This document shows positions 25,450-34,406 of a DNA stretch of 64,000 bases, in pieces. The notes under the pieces were generated by a model. It was not told where the DNA came from, made no database searches, and worked only from the letters and a program-made list of their open reading frames with translations. The stretch spans positions 1,169,001 to 1,233,000 of the forward strand of contig NZ_OW485601.1 in assembly GCF_937425535.1 (NCBI RefSeq). Reading direction: 5' to 3'. The stretch is from Rhodovastum atsumiense. GTDB taxonomy: Bacteria > Pseudomonadota > Alphaproteobacteria > Acetobacterales > Acetobacteraceae. Numbering within the stretch: position 1 is the stretch's first letter; each line of letters begins with the position of its first letter. Both the position numbers and the translations under genes were made by a program.

Positions 25450-26226
25450 TCAGGCAGGGTCCGGACCACGCCGCAGGACGGCCAAGGGACCGCGATCGCC
25501 GGGATCGGTCGGATCATCCCGGAATTCGAGGACATCGAATCCCGCCCCACGACACAGCCGTGCGATCTCGTCCTTGCCCAGCGGCTCGACACAGCGCCAG
25601 TCGGGATGGCTCGTCCGCATCTGCGACTTCGGCCGGGGCGCAGCAGATATCTCCGGTGGCACCGGGACCGGCGCCGCACTGTCCCGCAGCACCGCGAAGC
25701 GGATCAGGCCATATCCATCGGCGACGAGAACCCGTGCCAGATCGCGGAGATTTGCCTGGATCGCCACCAATGACGGCATGTGCCGGAATGCCTGGTCCGA
25801 AAACAGGAAATGCACGCACCCGTTCACGGCCGGGACCGATGCGCCGTCAGCCGCGACGAAGCCGGCATTCCCGATCGTGCGATTCAGATGTCGCGCCTGC
25901 GCAATCAGCCCCGGGGAGACATCTATCCCGACCACCTCATCGAACCGCCGGGCCAGGGCACGCGTGAGGCAGCCATGTCCGCAGCCATGATCGAGGGCAA
26001 GGCACTGCCGCGCCGCAATGTCATAGGCCTCGAGCACGGGATCGATCACCATCCGGGCGCGTTGCTCGCCCTGCGCGAAAAGCCATGCCTCTTCGCCATC
26101 CCGGTTGCCGGCATCAGCGTCGACGAACGCCGGCTGCCGGGCGCGTTCATTCCATGCCAGTTCCATATATCCGGCCGCTGATGTATTCAAAGCTGGATCT
26201 TGTAGCAAACAATCCATTATCTTCAA
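25450..26226 (-). CDS. Class I SAM-dependent methyltransferase
   Basis: 258 residues with a Rossmann-type methyltransferase fold: motif I LALDHGCGHGCLTRALA near residues 75-90, the acidic end of strand beta2 in VVGIDVSPGLIAQAR, motif at VAADGASVPA and FLFSDQAFRHMPSL. The substrate cannot be told. The 5' side faces an AT-rich region of unusual composition. Convergent with the flagellar block (100 bases apart). Alternative start MELAWNE about 20 residues downstream. Confidence 0.85.
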   Translation of the reverse strand: MKIMDCLLQDPALNTSAAGYMELAWNERARQPAFVDADAGNRDGEEAWLFAQGEQRARMVIDPVLEAYDIAARQCLALDHGCGHGCLTRALARRFDEVVGIDVSPGLIAQARHLNRTIGNAGFVAADGASVPAVNGCVHFLFSDQAFRHMPSLVAIQANLRDLARVLVADGYGLIRFAVLRDSAAPVPVPPEISAAPRPKSQMRTSHPDWRCVEPLGKDEIARLCRGAGFDVLEFRDDPTDPGDRGPLAVLRRGPDPA

Positions 26227-26739
26227 TATTCTACCGATATTCTTTCAGGCGAATCAACAGGATAATGCCATATCAATATTATATTTATTCTGCAATATAT
26301 AGCAGTATCAAAAATTTGTGTTTTTACAGGCATTCCCGGCAAGCCACGACAAGAAGACAATCAAAGCCGCAGCAAATACTCATCTGCCAGGCCGATGCAG
26401 GCGAACATGCCGCTCGTGGCATGGGGCGGCCGATGGCGAGATCCCCCGGCGTCCCGGTCATGGTTCCGCAGTGCCTTGCGTGGAATGCCATCACCAGCCA
26501 TGGACAGGATCCGCATGACGAACGCCTGGCCTGTTGACGAATGCCCCCCATGACGCACTTCTGGAGTCACAGACACGATTCAAAAGGGCCTTCCGGCGGA
26601 CCGCGATGTCATCACCTTCCAGAACCCCAGCCGCGGGAATGCCGCATCGCAAGCCCGACCGGGCGTACCCCGTCATGATCACCTGCGGCCTCACCGCTGC
26701 CGCGTCCGGCCGACGCGTTGCCGATGCGGGGCCGATCGC
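26227..26739. other. AT-rich gap between methyltransferase and glycosyltransferase genes
   Basis: About 510 bases without a supported gene. The stretch 26190-26345 is conspicuously AT-rich, with runs such as TATCAATATTATATTTATT, unlike the surrounding DNA, and probably contains the methyltransferase promoter. From 26400 the composition returns to normal. Possibly the edge of a transferred segment; nothing like an integrase is seen. Confidence 0.5.
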
Positions 26740-27780
26740 ATGATGCGCCTTGCCATGCTGCTTCCCGGCGCCTTGCAGACCGCATCGGGCGGTCATGCCT
26801 ATGACCGTGCCATCATCGCCGGACTGCGCGCGCTCGGCCACGACGTGCAGGTGATCGAGCTGGCCGGTTGCCACCCCTTGCCCGATGCCGCCGCCATCGC
26901 CTCGGCCATGGCGGCCTGGGATGGGCTGGCCGCGGACGTGCTGCCGGTGATCGATGGGCGCTGCCTCCCCGCCTTCCATGCCCGCGCCGAGGCGCTGCCC
27001 GGGCGCCACGCCGTGGCGCTGCTCCATCATCCCACCGCGCCTCCGGCCGAAGACGACACCGCGACACGGGCGCGACTGCAGGACGCCGCGCGCGACCTGC
27101 TGCCCCGCTTCGCCCGCGTGGTCGTCACCAGCGAGGCCATCGCCGATCGTCTGCCCGCCGGGTTCGGGATCGATGCGGCGCGGCTGCACGTGGTGGTGCC
27201 CGGCACGCCCGACGCCGCCCGCAGCACCGGCTCCGGCGGGCCAGGCTGCGAGATCCTCTCGGTGGGCGCCCTGGTTCCGCGCAAGGGCCATGATGTGCTG
27301 CTGCGCGCGCTGTCCCGTCTGCCTGACCTGGAGTGGCGCCTGACCATCGTCGGCGCCACCGGGCAGGACCCGGCCCATGCACGCGCGCTGGCGGCACTCG
27401 CCGAACAGCTTGGCATCGCCGCACGGGTCAGCTTCGCCGGCGAGCCCGGCGCCGAGGCCCTGGAAGCGCTGTGGCAGGGGGCGGATCTGTTCGCGCTGGC
27501 GACGCGCCGCGACGGCCATGGCATGGCGATCGCCGAAGCCCTGCGCCGCGGCCTGCCCGTTGCCATCACCGCGGGCGGGGCTGCTGGCCAGCGGGTGACG
27601 CCGCAGAGCGGCGTGGTGTGCGCCGTGGAAGACGAGGCCACGTTGTCGAAGTCGCTGCGCCGCCTGATCTTCGATGTCCGGCTCCGCCACACCGTCGCCG
27701 CCACCGCCTGGGAGGTAGGCCGCGCCCTGCCCGACTGGACCGCGCAGAGCCGCGCCTTCGCCACCGCCATCGCCCCGTGA
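26740..27780 (+). CDS. Glycosyltransferase family 4-like protein
   Basis: 346-residue GT-B glycosyltransferase transferring a sugar from a nucleotide donor, cytoplasmic. The N-terminal acceptor domain starts RLAMLLPGALQTASGGHAYDRAII; the C-terminal donor domain has ILSVGALVPRKGHDVLLRAL and the retaining-GT E-x7-E region around GADLFALATRRDGHGMAIAEALRRGLPV. A tandem ATGATG lies at 26740/26743. It ends four bases before a methyltransferase gene, so the two probably form an operon. Acceptor unknown. Confidence 0.88.
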   Translation: MMRLAMLLPGALQTASGGHAYDRAIIAGLRALGHDVQVIELAGCHPLPDAAAIASAMAAWDGLAADVLPVIDGRCLPAFHARAEALPGRHAVALLHHPTAPPAEDDTATRARLQDAARDLLPRFARVVVTSEAIADRLPAGFGIDAARLHVVVPGTPDAARSTGSGGPGCEILSVGALVPRKGHDVLLRALSRLPDLEWRLTIVGATGQDPAHARALAALAEQLGIAARVSFAGEPGAEALEALWQGADLFALATRRDGHGMAIAEALRRGLPVAITAGGAAGQRVTPQSGVVCAVEDEATLSKSLRRLIFDVRLRHTVAATAWEVGRALPDWTAQSRAFATAIAP

Positions 27781-27784
27781 GGCA

Positions 27785-28639
27785 ATGACTGCGCACTTCA
27801 CTCCGGAATGGCTCGCCTTGCGGGAGCCGCTGGATGCGGCGGCACGAAGTCCGCTGCTGGCGGCACGGCTGGCGGCCTCGTTGCCGGCACGGCCACGTCT
27901 GCTGGACCTCGGCGCGGGCACGGGCGCCCTGTTCCGCTGGCTCGCGCCGATGCTCGGGCGGGCCCAGGCATGGACGCTCGTGGACGACGAGGCGGATCGC
28001 ATCGAGGCCGCCTTCGACGCGATCGAGGCCTGGGCGGACGCGCGCGAATGGACCGTCACCCGGCCCGGGCGGGCGCTGCTGGTGCACACGCCACGCGGTG
28101 CCTGGCGGGTGGAAGCGTTGATCGGTGATCTTGCCGACCTGCCGGCCCTTCCGTTCACCCGCGTGGATGCCGTGGTCTGCAGCGCGCTGCTCGATCGGGC
28201 GTCGCGCGGCTGGATCGAACGCCTCGCCAGCCTCCTGCGCACACCGTTGCTGGCGTGCCTGATGGCGCGGGGACCGATGTCGTTCCTGCCGCTTCATCCC
28301 GCGGATGCCGTGCTGCGGGCCGGGCTGTGGCGCGCGCAGGCCCAGGACAGCGGACTGGGACCGGCCCTCGGCGCACGGGCCGGCATGACGCTGTGGCGGG
28401 TGCTGTCGGCACGCGGCTTTGCCGTGACATCGGCACCGACCGACTGGCATGTCCCGCGCACCGCGCCCGCGACGCTGCGGGCCGTGGTGGAAGCCTGTGC
28501 CGAGGATGCCGCGGCCTGGCAGCCGATACGGTCCGACGCGATCGAAGCATGGCGGCGTGCACGCATCCGTCAGGCGCTCGCGGCGCGTCTTGCCATTTGC
28601 AGCGGCCACCGCGACAGTCTTGCCCTGCCGCCGCGCTGA
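27785..28639 (+). CDS. SAM-dependent methyltransferase
   Basis: 284 residues. Motif I is LLDLGAGTGALFRWLAP (about residues 39-55), with the strand beta2 acidic residue in WTLVDDEADRI, motif IV-like TRVDAVVCSALLDRAS near 125, and a C-terminal helical part. It directly follows the glycosyltransferase gene, suggesting modification of the same product. The substrate is not evident. Confidence 0.8.
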   Translation: MTAHFTPEWLALREPLDAAARSPLLAARLAASLPARPRLLDLGAGTGALFRWLAPMLGRAQAWTLVDDEADRIEAAFDAIEAWADAREWTVTRPGRALLVHTPRGAWRVEALIGDLADLPALPFTRVDAVVCSALLDRASRGWIERLASLLRTPLLACLMARGPMSFLPLHPADAVLRAGLWRAQAQDSGLGPALGARAGMTLWRVLSARGFAVTSAPTDWHVPRTAPATLRAVVEACAEDAAAWQPIRSDAIEAWRRARIRQALAARLAICSGHRDSLALPPR

Positions 28640-28678
28640 TCCGACCTGTCGGCGCACCGGCGCGGGAGGACACCGATC

Positions 28679-29959
28679 ATGCCCTTGCTCGGCTGCATCG
28701 CCGACGACTTCACCGGAGCGACCGACCTCGCCTCCATGCTCGTGCGCAACGGCATGCGCACGGTCCAGCTCATCGGCGTGCCGGCAGAGGGCAGCACGGT
28801 CCCCGATGCGGATGCGATCGTCGTCGCGCTGAAGTCGCGCACGGCCCCGGTGGAACAGGCGGTCGCCGACAGCCTGGCGGCACTGGCATGGCTGCGCCAC
28901 GCCGGTTGCCGGCAGTTCTTCTTCAAGTACTGCTCGACCTTCGACAGCACCGAGGACGGCAATATCGGGCCGGTGGGCGATGCGCTGATCGACGCCCTGG
29001 GCAGCGGCTTCGCGCTGGCCTGCCCGGCCTTCCCCACCAACGGCCGCACCGTCTACCAGGGGCATCTGTTCGTCGGCACGGCCCTGCTGAACGAGAGCGG
29101 CATGGAGAAGCATCCGCTCACGCCGATGACGGATGCCAACCTGGTGCGCGTGCTCGGCCGGCAGTCGCGCGGGACGGTCGGGCTGGTACCCTTCGCGATC
29201 GTCGAGCAAGGGGCGGCGGCGATCCGGCGCGCCATGACGGCGCTGAAGGAACAAGGACGGCGTTGGGCAATCGTCGATGCCGTGACCGATGCGCATCTGC
29301 GCGCAATCGGCGAAGCGGCGGCGGCGCATGCCCTTGTCACCGGCGGCTCCGGCGTGGCCCTCGGCCTGCCGGAGACCTTCCGCGCCCGCGGCCTGCTGGC
29401 GGCGATCGCCGATCCCGCTGCCCTGCCCACAGCCGACGGCGCGGCGGCGGTGGTCGCGGGATCCTGCTCGCGCACGACGCTGCTGCAGATCGGCATGGCG
29501 CGCGGGCAGGTGCCGACGCTTGAGCTTGATCCCCTGGCCACCCCGGACGCGGCCGCGCTGGTGCGGCAGGCCATGGACTGGGCGGCGACGAAACTGGGGG
29601 ACCGGCCGGTGGTGATCGCCGCCTCCGCCCCGCCCGAGCGCGTGGCGGCGCTGCAGGCACGGCTTGGCCGCGATGCCGCCGGCGCGCTGGTCGAGCACGC
29701 GATCGCCGGCATCGCCCAGGGCCTGGTGGAGCGGGGCGTGCGCCGGCTGGTGGTAGCAGGCGGCGAGACCGCGGGCGCCGTGGTGACGCGGCTCGGTCTG
29801 CGGTCCCTGCGCATCGGGCCGGAGATCGACCCCGGCGTGCCCTGGACCTATGCCGAAGGCGGCGCGGTTCCCCTGCGGCTCGCCCTCAAGAGCGGCAATT
29901 TCGGTGCGCCCGATTTCTTCCTGAAGGCCTTCGCCCCGGCCGGGGAGCAGCCGGCATGA
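28679..29959 (+). CDS. otnK: 3-oxo-tetronate kinase OtnK (four-carbon sugar-acid kinase family)
   Basis: ATP-dependent kinase of the DUF1537 / four-carbon-acid-sugar kinase family, phosphorylating 3-oxo-tetronate (from threonate or erythronate) at C4. Seen: N-terminal LLGCIADDFTGATDLASMLV, KYCSTFDSTEDGNIGPV, the substrate segment CPAFPTNGRTVYQGHLFV and MEKHPLTPMTDAN. The C-terminal nucleotide domain has VVAGSCSRTTLLQI, VVAGGETAGAVVTRLG and LKSGNFGAPDFF. 426 residues is normal. ATGA overlap with the decarboxylase gene. Confidence 0.93.
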   Translation: MPLLGCIADDFTGATDLASMLVRNGMRTVQLIGVPAEGSTVPDADAIVVALKSRTAPVEQAVADSLAALAWLRHAGCRQFFFKYCSTFDSTEDGNIGPVGDALIDALGSGFALACPAFPTNGRTVYQGHLFVGTALLNESGMEKHPLTPMTDANLVRVLGRQSRGTVGLVPFAIVEQGAAAIRRAMTALKEQGRRWAIVDAVTDAHLRAIGEAAAAHALVTGGSGVALGLPETFRARGLLAAIADPAALPTADGAAAVVAGSCSRTTLLQIGMARGQVPTLELDPLATPDAAALVRQAMDWAATKLGDRPVVIAASAPPERVAALQARLGRDAAGALVEHAIAGIAQGLVERGVRRLVVAGGETAGAVVTRLGLRSLRIGPEIDPGVPWTYAEGGAVPLRLALKSGNFGAPDFFLKAFAPAGEQPA

Positions 29960-30591
29960 ACGCGGAGGAAACCAGCGCGCTGCTGGTCGAGCTCGCCGCT
30001 TCGTTGTTCCGCCGCGGCTATTCGGTGGGCAGCGCCGGCAACATCAGTGCGCGCATCGACGACGGCTACCTGATCACCCCGACCAATTCCTCGCTCGGGC
30101 GGCTGCAGCCGGAGCGGATCGCGCGGCTGGATGCCGCCTTCCGGCATGTCGGGGGGGACAGGCCATCGAAGGAAGTGTTCATGCACCGCGCCTTCTACGA
30201 GGCGCGCGGAGCGGCCTGCGGGGCCGTGGTGCACCTGCACTCCACCATGGCCACCGCGGTGGCCTGCCTGCCCGACCTGGACGCCGCCACGGCCATTCCG
30301 CCGCTCACCCCCTACTTCGTCATGCGGGTCGGACGATCGCTGCCGCTGCTGCCGTATTACCGGCCCGGGGATGCGGCGATGGCGCCGGCCATCCGCGACG
30401 CTGCCCGCGCCGCGCCGGCGGTGCTGCTGGCCAACCATGGACCGGTGGTGTCCGGCAGGACGTTGCTGGACGCCGTGCATGCCGCGGAGGAACTGGAAGA
30501 AGCCGCCAGGCTGTTCCTGCTGCTGCGCGGCGCCTCGCCACGCCTGCTGACGCCGGCACAGGTGGACGAGTTGCTCGCCACCTTCGGCTGA
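29956..30591 (+). CDS. otnC: 3-oxo-tetronate 4-phosphate decarboxylase OtnC (class II aldolase)
   Basis: Class II aldolase/adducin-family metal enzyme of 211 residues that decarboxylates 3-oxo-tetronate 4-phosphate to dihydroxyacetone phosphate. Seen: SVGSAGNISARIDDGYLITPTNSSLG, the proton-donor Glu in PSKEVFMHRAFYEAR, the metal-binding HLHST motif, and a later His in LLANHGPVVSG. The overlap with otnK supports the pair. Dehydrogenase (otnH/ltnD) and isomerase (otnI) genes are not adjacent. Confidence 0.92.
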   Translation: MNAEETSALLVELAASLFRRGYSVGSAGNISARIDDGYLITPTNSSLGRLQPERIARLDAAFRHVGGDRPSKEVFMHRAFYEARGAACGAVVHLHSTMATAVACLPDLDAATAIPPLTPYFVMRVGRSLPLLPYYRPGDAAMAPAIRDAARAAPAVLLANHGPVVSGRTLLDAVHAAEELEEAARLFLLLRGASPRLLTPAQVDELLATFG

Positions 30592-30657
30592 CGCCGCCCC
30601 ACAGGGACGCAGGCGGCACGGCCCGGGCAGGCGGAAACAAAAGCAGGCAGAGACAAG

Positions 30658-30686
30658 AAAAGGCGCCCCGGGGCCGGGGCGCCTTT
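30658..30686. terminator. Bidirectional intrinsic terminator
   Basis: A perfect 10-base stem GGCGCCCCGG/CCGGGGCGCC with a two-base centre, preceded by AAAA and followed by TTT. It therefore has a U-tract on both strands. It lies between the convergent otnC and H1-like genes and should end both transcripts. Confidence 0.85.
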
Positions 30687-30708
30687 CATTCGCGTCATCC
30701 GCCGAGGG

Positions 30709-31185
30709 TCAGGAATTGGTGTCGGAGGGCGCCGGGCTTTCGACGGGCGGCGGGGCCGCGGCTTCGGCCTTCTTGCGGCGCGGCGCGCTGGCGCGCTTGG
30801 CGGCGGCCTTCTTCGGGGCTGCCTTCTTCGGCGCGGCTGCGCGGGTCGTGGCCTTCTTGGCCACCGCCTTCTTCGGCGCCGCCTTCTTCGGCGCGACCTT
30901 CTTCGGCGCCGCCTTCTTCGGGGCCGCCTTCTTCGGCGCGGCCGCGCGGGTCGTGGTCTTCTTGGCCACAGCCTTCTTCGCGACGGCCTTCTTCGGGGCG
31001 GTCTTGGTCGCCGACTTGGCGGCGGCCGCCTTCGTGGTGGCCTTCTTCGGCGCAGCCTTCTTCACCGCCTTCTTCGGGGCGGCCTTCTTGGCCGCGGCCT
31101 TCTTGGTGGCGGCCCGCACCGCCAGCGCCATTGCGCTCGGGCGGGTTTCTTTGACGTCGATGGTCACCTCGAGGAACTCCTTCAT
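30709..31185 (-). CDS. Histone H1-like Lys/Ala/Pro-rich protein
   Basis: 158-residue basic protein. A short start (MKEFLEVTIDVKETRPSAMAL) is followed by about 110 residues built from repeats of KKAAPKKA, KKAVAKKA and KKATTRAA, then an R/K-rich segment and an acidic, proline-rich tail ending PAPSDTNS. It resembles the C-terminal domain of eukaryotic H1 and bacterial H1-like proteins (AlgP/HctB/Hc1 type), which bind DNA non-specifically. DNA compaction is inference. Repeats make the length prone to change by slippage. Terminator 23 bases downstream. Confidence 0.85.
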   Translation of the reverse strand: MKEFLEVTIDVKETRPSAMALAVRAATKKAAAKKAAPKKAVKKAAPKKATTKAAAAKSATKTAPKKAVAKKAVAKKTTTRAAAPKKAAPKKAAPKKVAPKKAAPKKAVAKKATTRAAAPKKAAPKKAAAKRASAPRRKKAEAAAPPPVESPAPSDTNS

Positions 31186-31711
31186 TGCCGTGGTGGGGGA
31201 CGCCGGCGACCCGAACGACCGCTTGCGCAGCCGGTTCCGAACGCCCAGGCGCCGCTTGGCAGGACGGCGACGGACCGGAATATCCGCAAGTGCCCGGCAT
31301 CCACGCTGCGACGCGATTGCGTCCGCCGCATGGCGACCTTGCATACGCCCCGGTGTACCGCCGGCTTCGATGCGCCCCCTTCGGTCGCGAGCACTGCCCA
31401 TGCGGATGGCGTGCGCATCGATGCCTCCGGTACGTTCAGGGCACGTTTCTCTCCGGCATTGCGGCGCGTTCGGCTGCGCTCTGCACGGACTAGTCGACGG
31501 CCCATCGCCCGTACCTTCCCTGTCGCACGTGCCTGCCGAGTCTTGCTTGTCGGTTCGCGAATCGGTCAAGCGCGCGCTGATTCCGCTATCCGCGTCTCGC
31601 GCGCGCATGTCAATGAAAACCGACCGTTACTTGGCGCCACTGCTGAAAAAAAACATGCGCCACGACATCACTGCCGTGGCGCACGCAAGGAGAGCGCCTG
31701 CGCTATGCGTC
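31186..31711. other. Intergenic region, no gene seen apart from the prpC terminator
   Basis: About 525 bases between the H1-like gene and prpC. Frames extending through it have no recognisable features and are likely shadows. The prpC terminator lies at its right end. The promoter of the H1-like gene must be in the left part but no clear -35/-10 pair stands out. Confidence 0.5.
31645..31683 (-). terminator. Intrinsic terminator of the prpDC operon
   Basis: Read on the minus strand: stem TGCGCCACG/CGTGGCGCA (31656-31664 with 31675-31683) with a 10-base loop, then, three bases later, a run of eight T. It starts 29 bases after the prpC stop codon. A textbook Rho-independent terminator. Confidence 0.9.
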
Positions 31712-32866
31712 TCAGCGCTGGGCGAGCGGCACGAACGGCACGTGATCCGGTCCCACATAATTCGCAGTCGGGCGGATGATCTTGCCGTCGAGGCGCTGCT
31801 CGATCACGTGCGCGCACCAGCCGGTGGTGCGCGAGATCACGAACAGCGGGGTGAACATCGCCGTCGGCACGCCAAGCTCGTGATAGGAGACCGCGCTGTA
31901 CCAGTCGAGATTCGGGAACATGCGCTTCGCCTGCATCATCACCTGCTCGATGCGCTCGGCGACGGCGAACATCTTCACCGACCCGGAGGCTTCGGACAGG
32001 CGCCTGGCCACGCCCTTGATCACCTGGTTGCGCGGATCGGCGATCGTGTAGACGGGATGGCCGAAGCCGATGATGACCTCCTTCGCCTCCATGCGCCGGA
32101 GGATGTCCGCCTCGGCCTCGTCGGGAGAGGCGTAGCGCTTCTGGATTTCGAAGGAGAACTCGTTGGCGCCACCATGCTTGGGCCCGCGCAGCGCGCTGAT
32201 GCCGCCGCAGACCGCCGAGTAGAGGTCGCTGCCCGTGCCCGCCACCACCCGGCAGGTAAAGGTGGAGGCGTTGAACTCATGCTCGGCATAGAGGTTCAGC
32301 GAGGTGTGCATCGCCCGCACCCAATCGGCCTGGGGCGGTGCCCCGTGCAGCAGGTGCAGGAAATGCCCGCCGATGCTGTCGTCGTCGGTCTCGACGTCGA
32401 TCTCCCGGCCGTTGTGCGACCAGTGATACCAGTAGAGCAACATCGAGCCGAGGCAGGCGATCAGCCGGTCGGCGATGTCGCGGGAGCCCGGGACGTTGTG
32501 GTCCTCCTTCTCGGGCAGCACGCAGCCCAGCACGGAGACGCCGGTGCGCATCACATCCATCGGATGCGCCGAGGCGGGCAGCGTCCGCAGCGCGTCCTGC
32601 ACCGCGGCCGGCAGGCCCCGCGCGGCCTTCAGCTTCTTCTTGTAGGCCCGCAGCTCGGCCACGTTGGGCAGCCAGCCATGGATCAGCAGATGGGCGATCT
32701 CCTCGAACTCGCACACCTCGGCGATATCGAGGATGTCGTAGCCACGGTAGCTCAGGTCGTTCCCGGTGCGCCCGACAGTGCACAACGCCGTGTTGCCGGC
32801 GGGCACGCCGGACAGCGCCACGGACTTCTTCGGCTTGGGGCCGGTGGTGATTGCCGTCTCGTTCAT
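31712..32866 (-). CDS. prpC: 2-methylcitrate synthase
   Basis: Condenses propionyl-CoA with oxaloacetate to 2-methylcitrate, first step of the methylcitrate cycle. The 384 residues are shorter than GltA, as usual for PrpC. Seen: [14 protein letters not shown], catalytic His in [27 protein letters not shown], second His in [18 protein letters not shown], and [20 protein letters not shown]. It starts 16 bases after prpD. The ATG at 32866 has AAGGAGGGAG upstream; the open frame beyond it is not family-like. Confidence 0.95.
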   Translation of the reverse strand: MNETAITTGPKPKKSVALSGVPAGNTALCTVGRTGNDLSYRGYDILDIAEVCEFEEIAHLLIHGWLPNVAELRAYKKKLKAARGLPAAVQDALRTLPASAHPMDVMRTGVSVLGCVLPEKEDHNVPGSRDIADRLIACLGSMLLYWYHWSHNGREIDVETDDDSIGGHFLHLLHGAPPQADWVRAMHTSLNLYAEHEFNASTFTCRVVAGTGSDLYSAVCGGISALRGPKHGGANEFSFEIQKRYASPDEAEADILRRMEAKEVIIGFGHPVYTIADPRNQVIKGVARRLSEASGSVKMFAVAERIEQVMMQAKRMFPNLDWYSAVSYHELGVPTAMFTPLFVISRTTGWCAHVIEQRLDGKIIRPTANYVGPDHVPFVPLAQR

Positions 32867-32882
32867 GCGTCTCCCTCCTTGG

Positions 32883-34406
32883 TCAGAAGATGCCCGGCTT
32901 GCCGGCATCGAGCGTGCCGGCCGGCAGGGCCACGTTCAGCAGATGCAGGTCACCCGCACCCAGCCGCGGCAGGTCTTGCACCACCTCGATGAAGCGGTTC
33001 GCCTCACGTGCGGAGATGATGCCATCGGTCAGGATGCGGAACTTGCGGATGTAGTCCTCGCGCCCGAACGGCCGGGCCCCGAGCGGGTGGGCGTTGGCCA
33101 CGGCCAGCTCGTCCACCAGCCGGGTGCCGTCCTTCAGGAACACCTCCACACGACCGCCGAAGGCCAGTTCGTTGGGGTCCCTGGAGTGGTAACGGCGCGT
33201 CCACTCCGGGTCTTCCTTGGTCTCGATCCTGTGCCAGAGCTCGACCGTGTCCTTGCGGGCGGCCCGCTTCGGCGCGTAGCTGTCGACGTGGTGCCACCTG
33301 CCGTCCTGCAGCGCCACCGCAAAAATGTACATGATGGAGTGGTCCAGCGTCTCGCGGCTGGCCTTGGGATCCATCTTCTGCGGGTCGTTGGCACCGCTGC
33401 CGATCACGTAGTGGGTGTGGTGGCTGGTGTGCAGGACGATCTTCTCGATCATGCCCAGGTCCGGGATCTGCTCGCGCATCCGGAACGCCAGGTCGATCAG
33501 CGCCTGGCTCTGGTACTCGCCGCTGTGCTCCTTGGTGTAGCTGTCCAGGATGGCGCGCCTGGGTTCGCCCGGCTCGGGCAGCGGCACGGTGTAGACCGCC
33601 TCCGCCAGCCCCTTGTCGCGGGCGGTGCGCCCCGAGAGGATCCAGGCGATGACGGAATCCTCACCCTCGTAGATCGGGCTCGGCGCACCCTCGCCGCGCA
33701 TCGCGCGATCGACCGCCTCGACGGCGAGCTTGCCGGCATGGGCGGGGGCGTAGGCCTTCCAGGAGCTGATCTCGCCCTTGCGCGACTGGCGGGTGGTGAT
33801 GCTGACATGCAGCGCCTGCTGCACCGCCTGGTAGATCACCTCCTGCTTCAGGCCGAGCAGCGCGCCGATGCCGGCGGCCTGGGCGGGGCAAAGATGCGCG
33901 ATGTGGTCGATCTTGTGCTCGTGCAGGCAGATCGCGCGCACCAGGTCGATGTGAATCTCGTAGCCGGTGGCGATGCCGCGCACCAGGTCCCTGCCCGACC
34001 GTCCCATCGCCTGGGCCACCGCCAGGATCGGCGGGATGTTGTCGGCCGGATGCGAATAGTCGGCGGCAAGGAAAGTGTCGTGCATGTCGAGCTCGCGCAC
34101 CGCGGTGCCGTTCGCCCAGGCCGCCCATTCCGGGCTCACGCGCTTGCCTGAAGCCACGCCGAACACCGTGGCGCCATCCTTGCGAGGATGCCCCAGCGCC
34201 ATGTCCCGGGCAGAGACGACGGGTCGGCGGTTGATGGCCGCGATCGCGACCGCGGCGTTGTCGATGACGCGGTTGATGATCATCTCGGCCACGTCCTTCT
34301 GGACCGCGACCTTGTCCACGGCGACGCCGGCGATCTTCCAGGCCAGCTGATCCTGACGCGCCAGCCTGTCCCTGGACGGGTACACCTTCACGTCGTGCAG
34401 CTTCAT
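32883..34406 (-). CDS. prpD: 2-methylcitrate dehydratase (MmgE/PrpD family)
   Basis: Dehydrates 2-methylcitrate to 2-methyl-cis-aconitate without an Fe-S cluster. The 507 residues are of full family length. Seen: [39 protein letters not shown], followed by [16 protein letters not shown] with the conserved Asp/His residues, and [19 protein letters not shown]. First gene of a prpD-prpC operon. prpB (methylisocitrate lyase) and a prpR-type regulator are not nearby. Confidence 0.95.
   Translation of the reverse strand: MKLHDVKVYPSRDRLARQDQLAWKIAGVAVDKVAVQKDVAEMIINRVIDNAAVAIAAINRRPVVSARDMALGHPRKDGATVFGVASGKRVSPEWAAWANGTAVRELDMHDTFLAADYSHPADNIPPILAVAQAMGRSGRDLVRGIATGYEIHIDLVRAICLHEHKIDHIAHLCPAQAAGIGALLGLKQEVIYQAVQQALHVSITTRQSRKGEISSWKAYAPAHAGKLAVEAVDRAMRGEGAPSPIYEGEDSVIAWILSGRTARDKGLAEAVYTVPLPEPGEPRRAILDSYTKEHSGEYQSQALIDLAFRMREQIPDLGMIEKIVLHTSHHTHYVIGSGANDPQKMDPKASRETLDHSIMYIFAVALQDGRWHHVDSYAPKRAARKDTVELWHRIETKEDPEWTRRYHSRDPNELAFGGRVEVFLKDGTRLVDELAVANAHPLGARPFGREDYIRKFRILTDGIISAREANRFIEVVQDLPRLGAGDLHLLNVALPAGTLDAGKPGIF

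Noticed and set aside
27566-29698. Minus-strand open frame of about 710 codons
   Set aside because: Opposite to glycosyltransferase, methyltransferase and otnK genes; translation is Arg/Gly/His-rich without domains.
30760-31130. Short regular repeats resembling a CRISPR or satellite array
   Set aside because: The periodicity comes from codons of the KKAAPKKA-type protein repeat; there are no unique spacers and no cas genes.
30716-32992. Plus-strand open frame of about 758 codons
   Set aside because: It is the antisense of the H1-like repeats and prpC; the poly-Ala/Phe start is just the complement of Lys/Ala codons.
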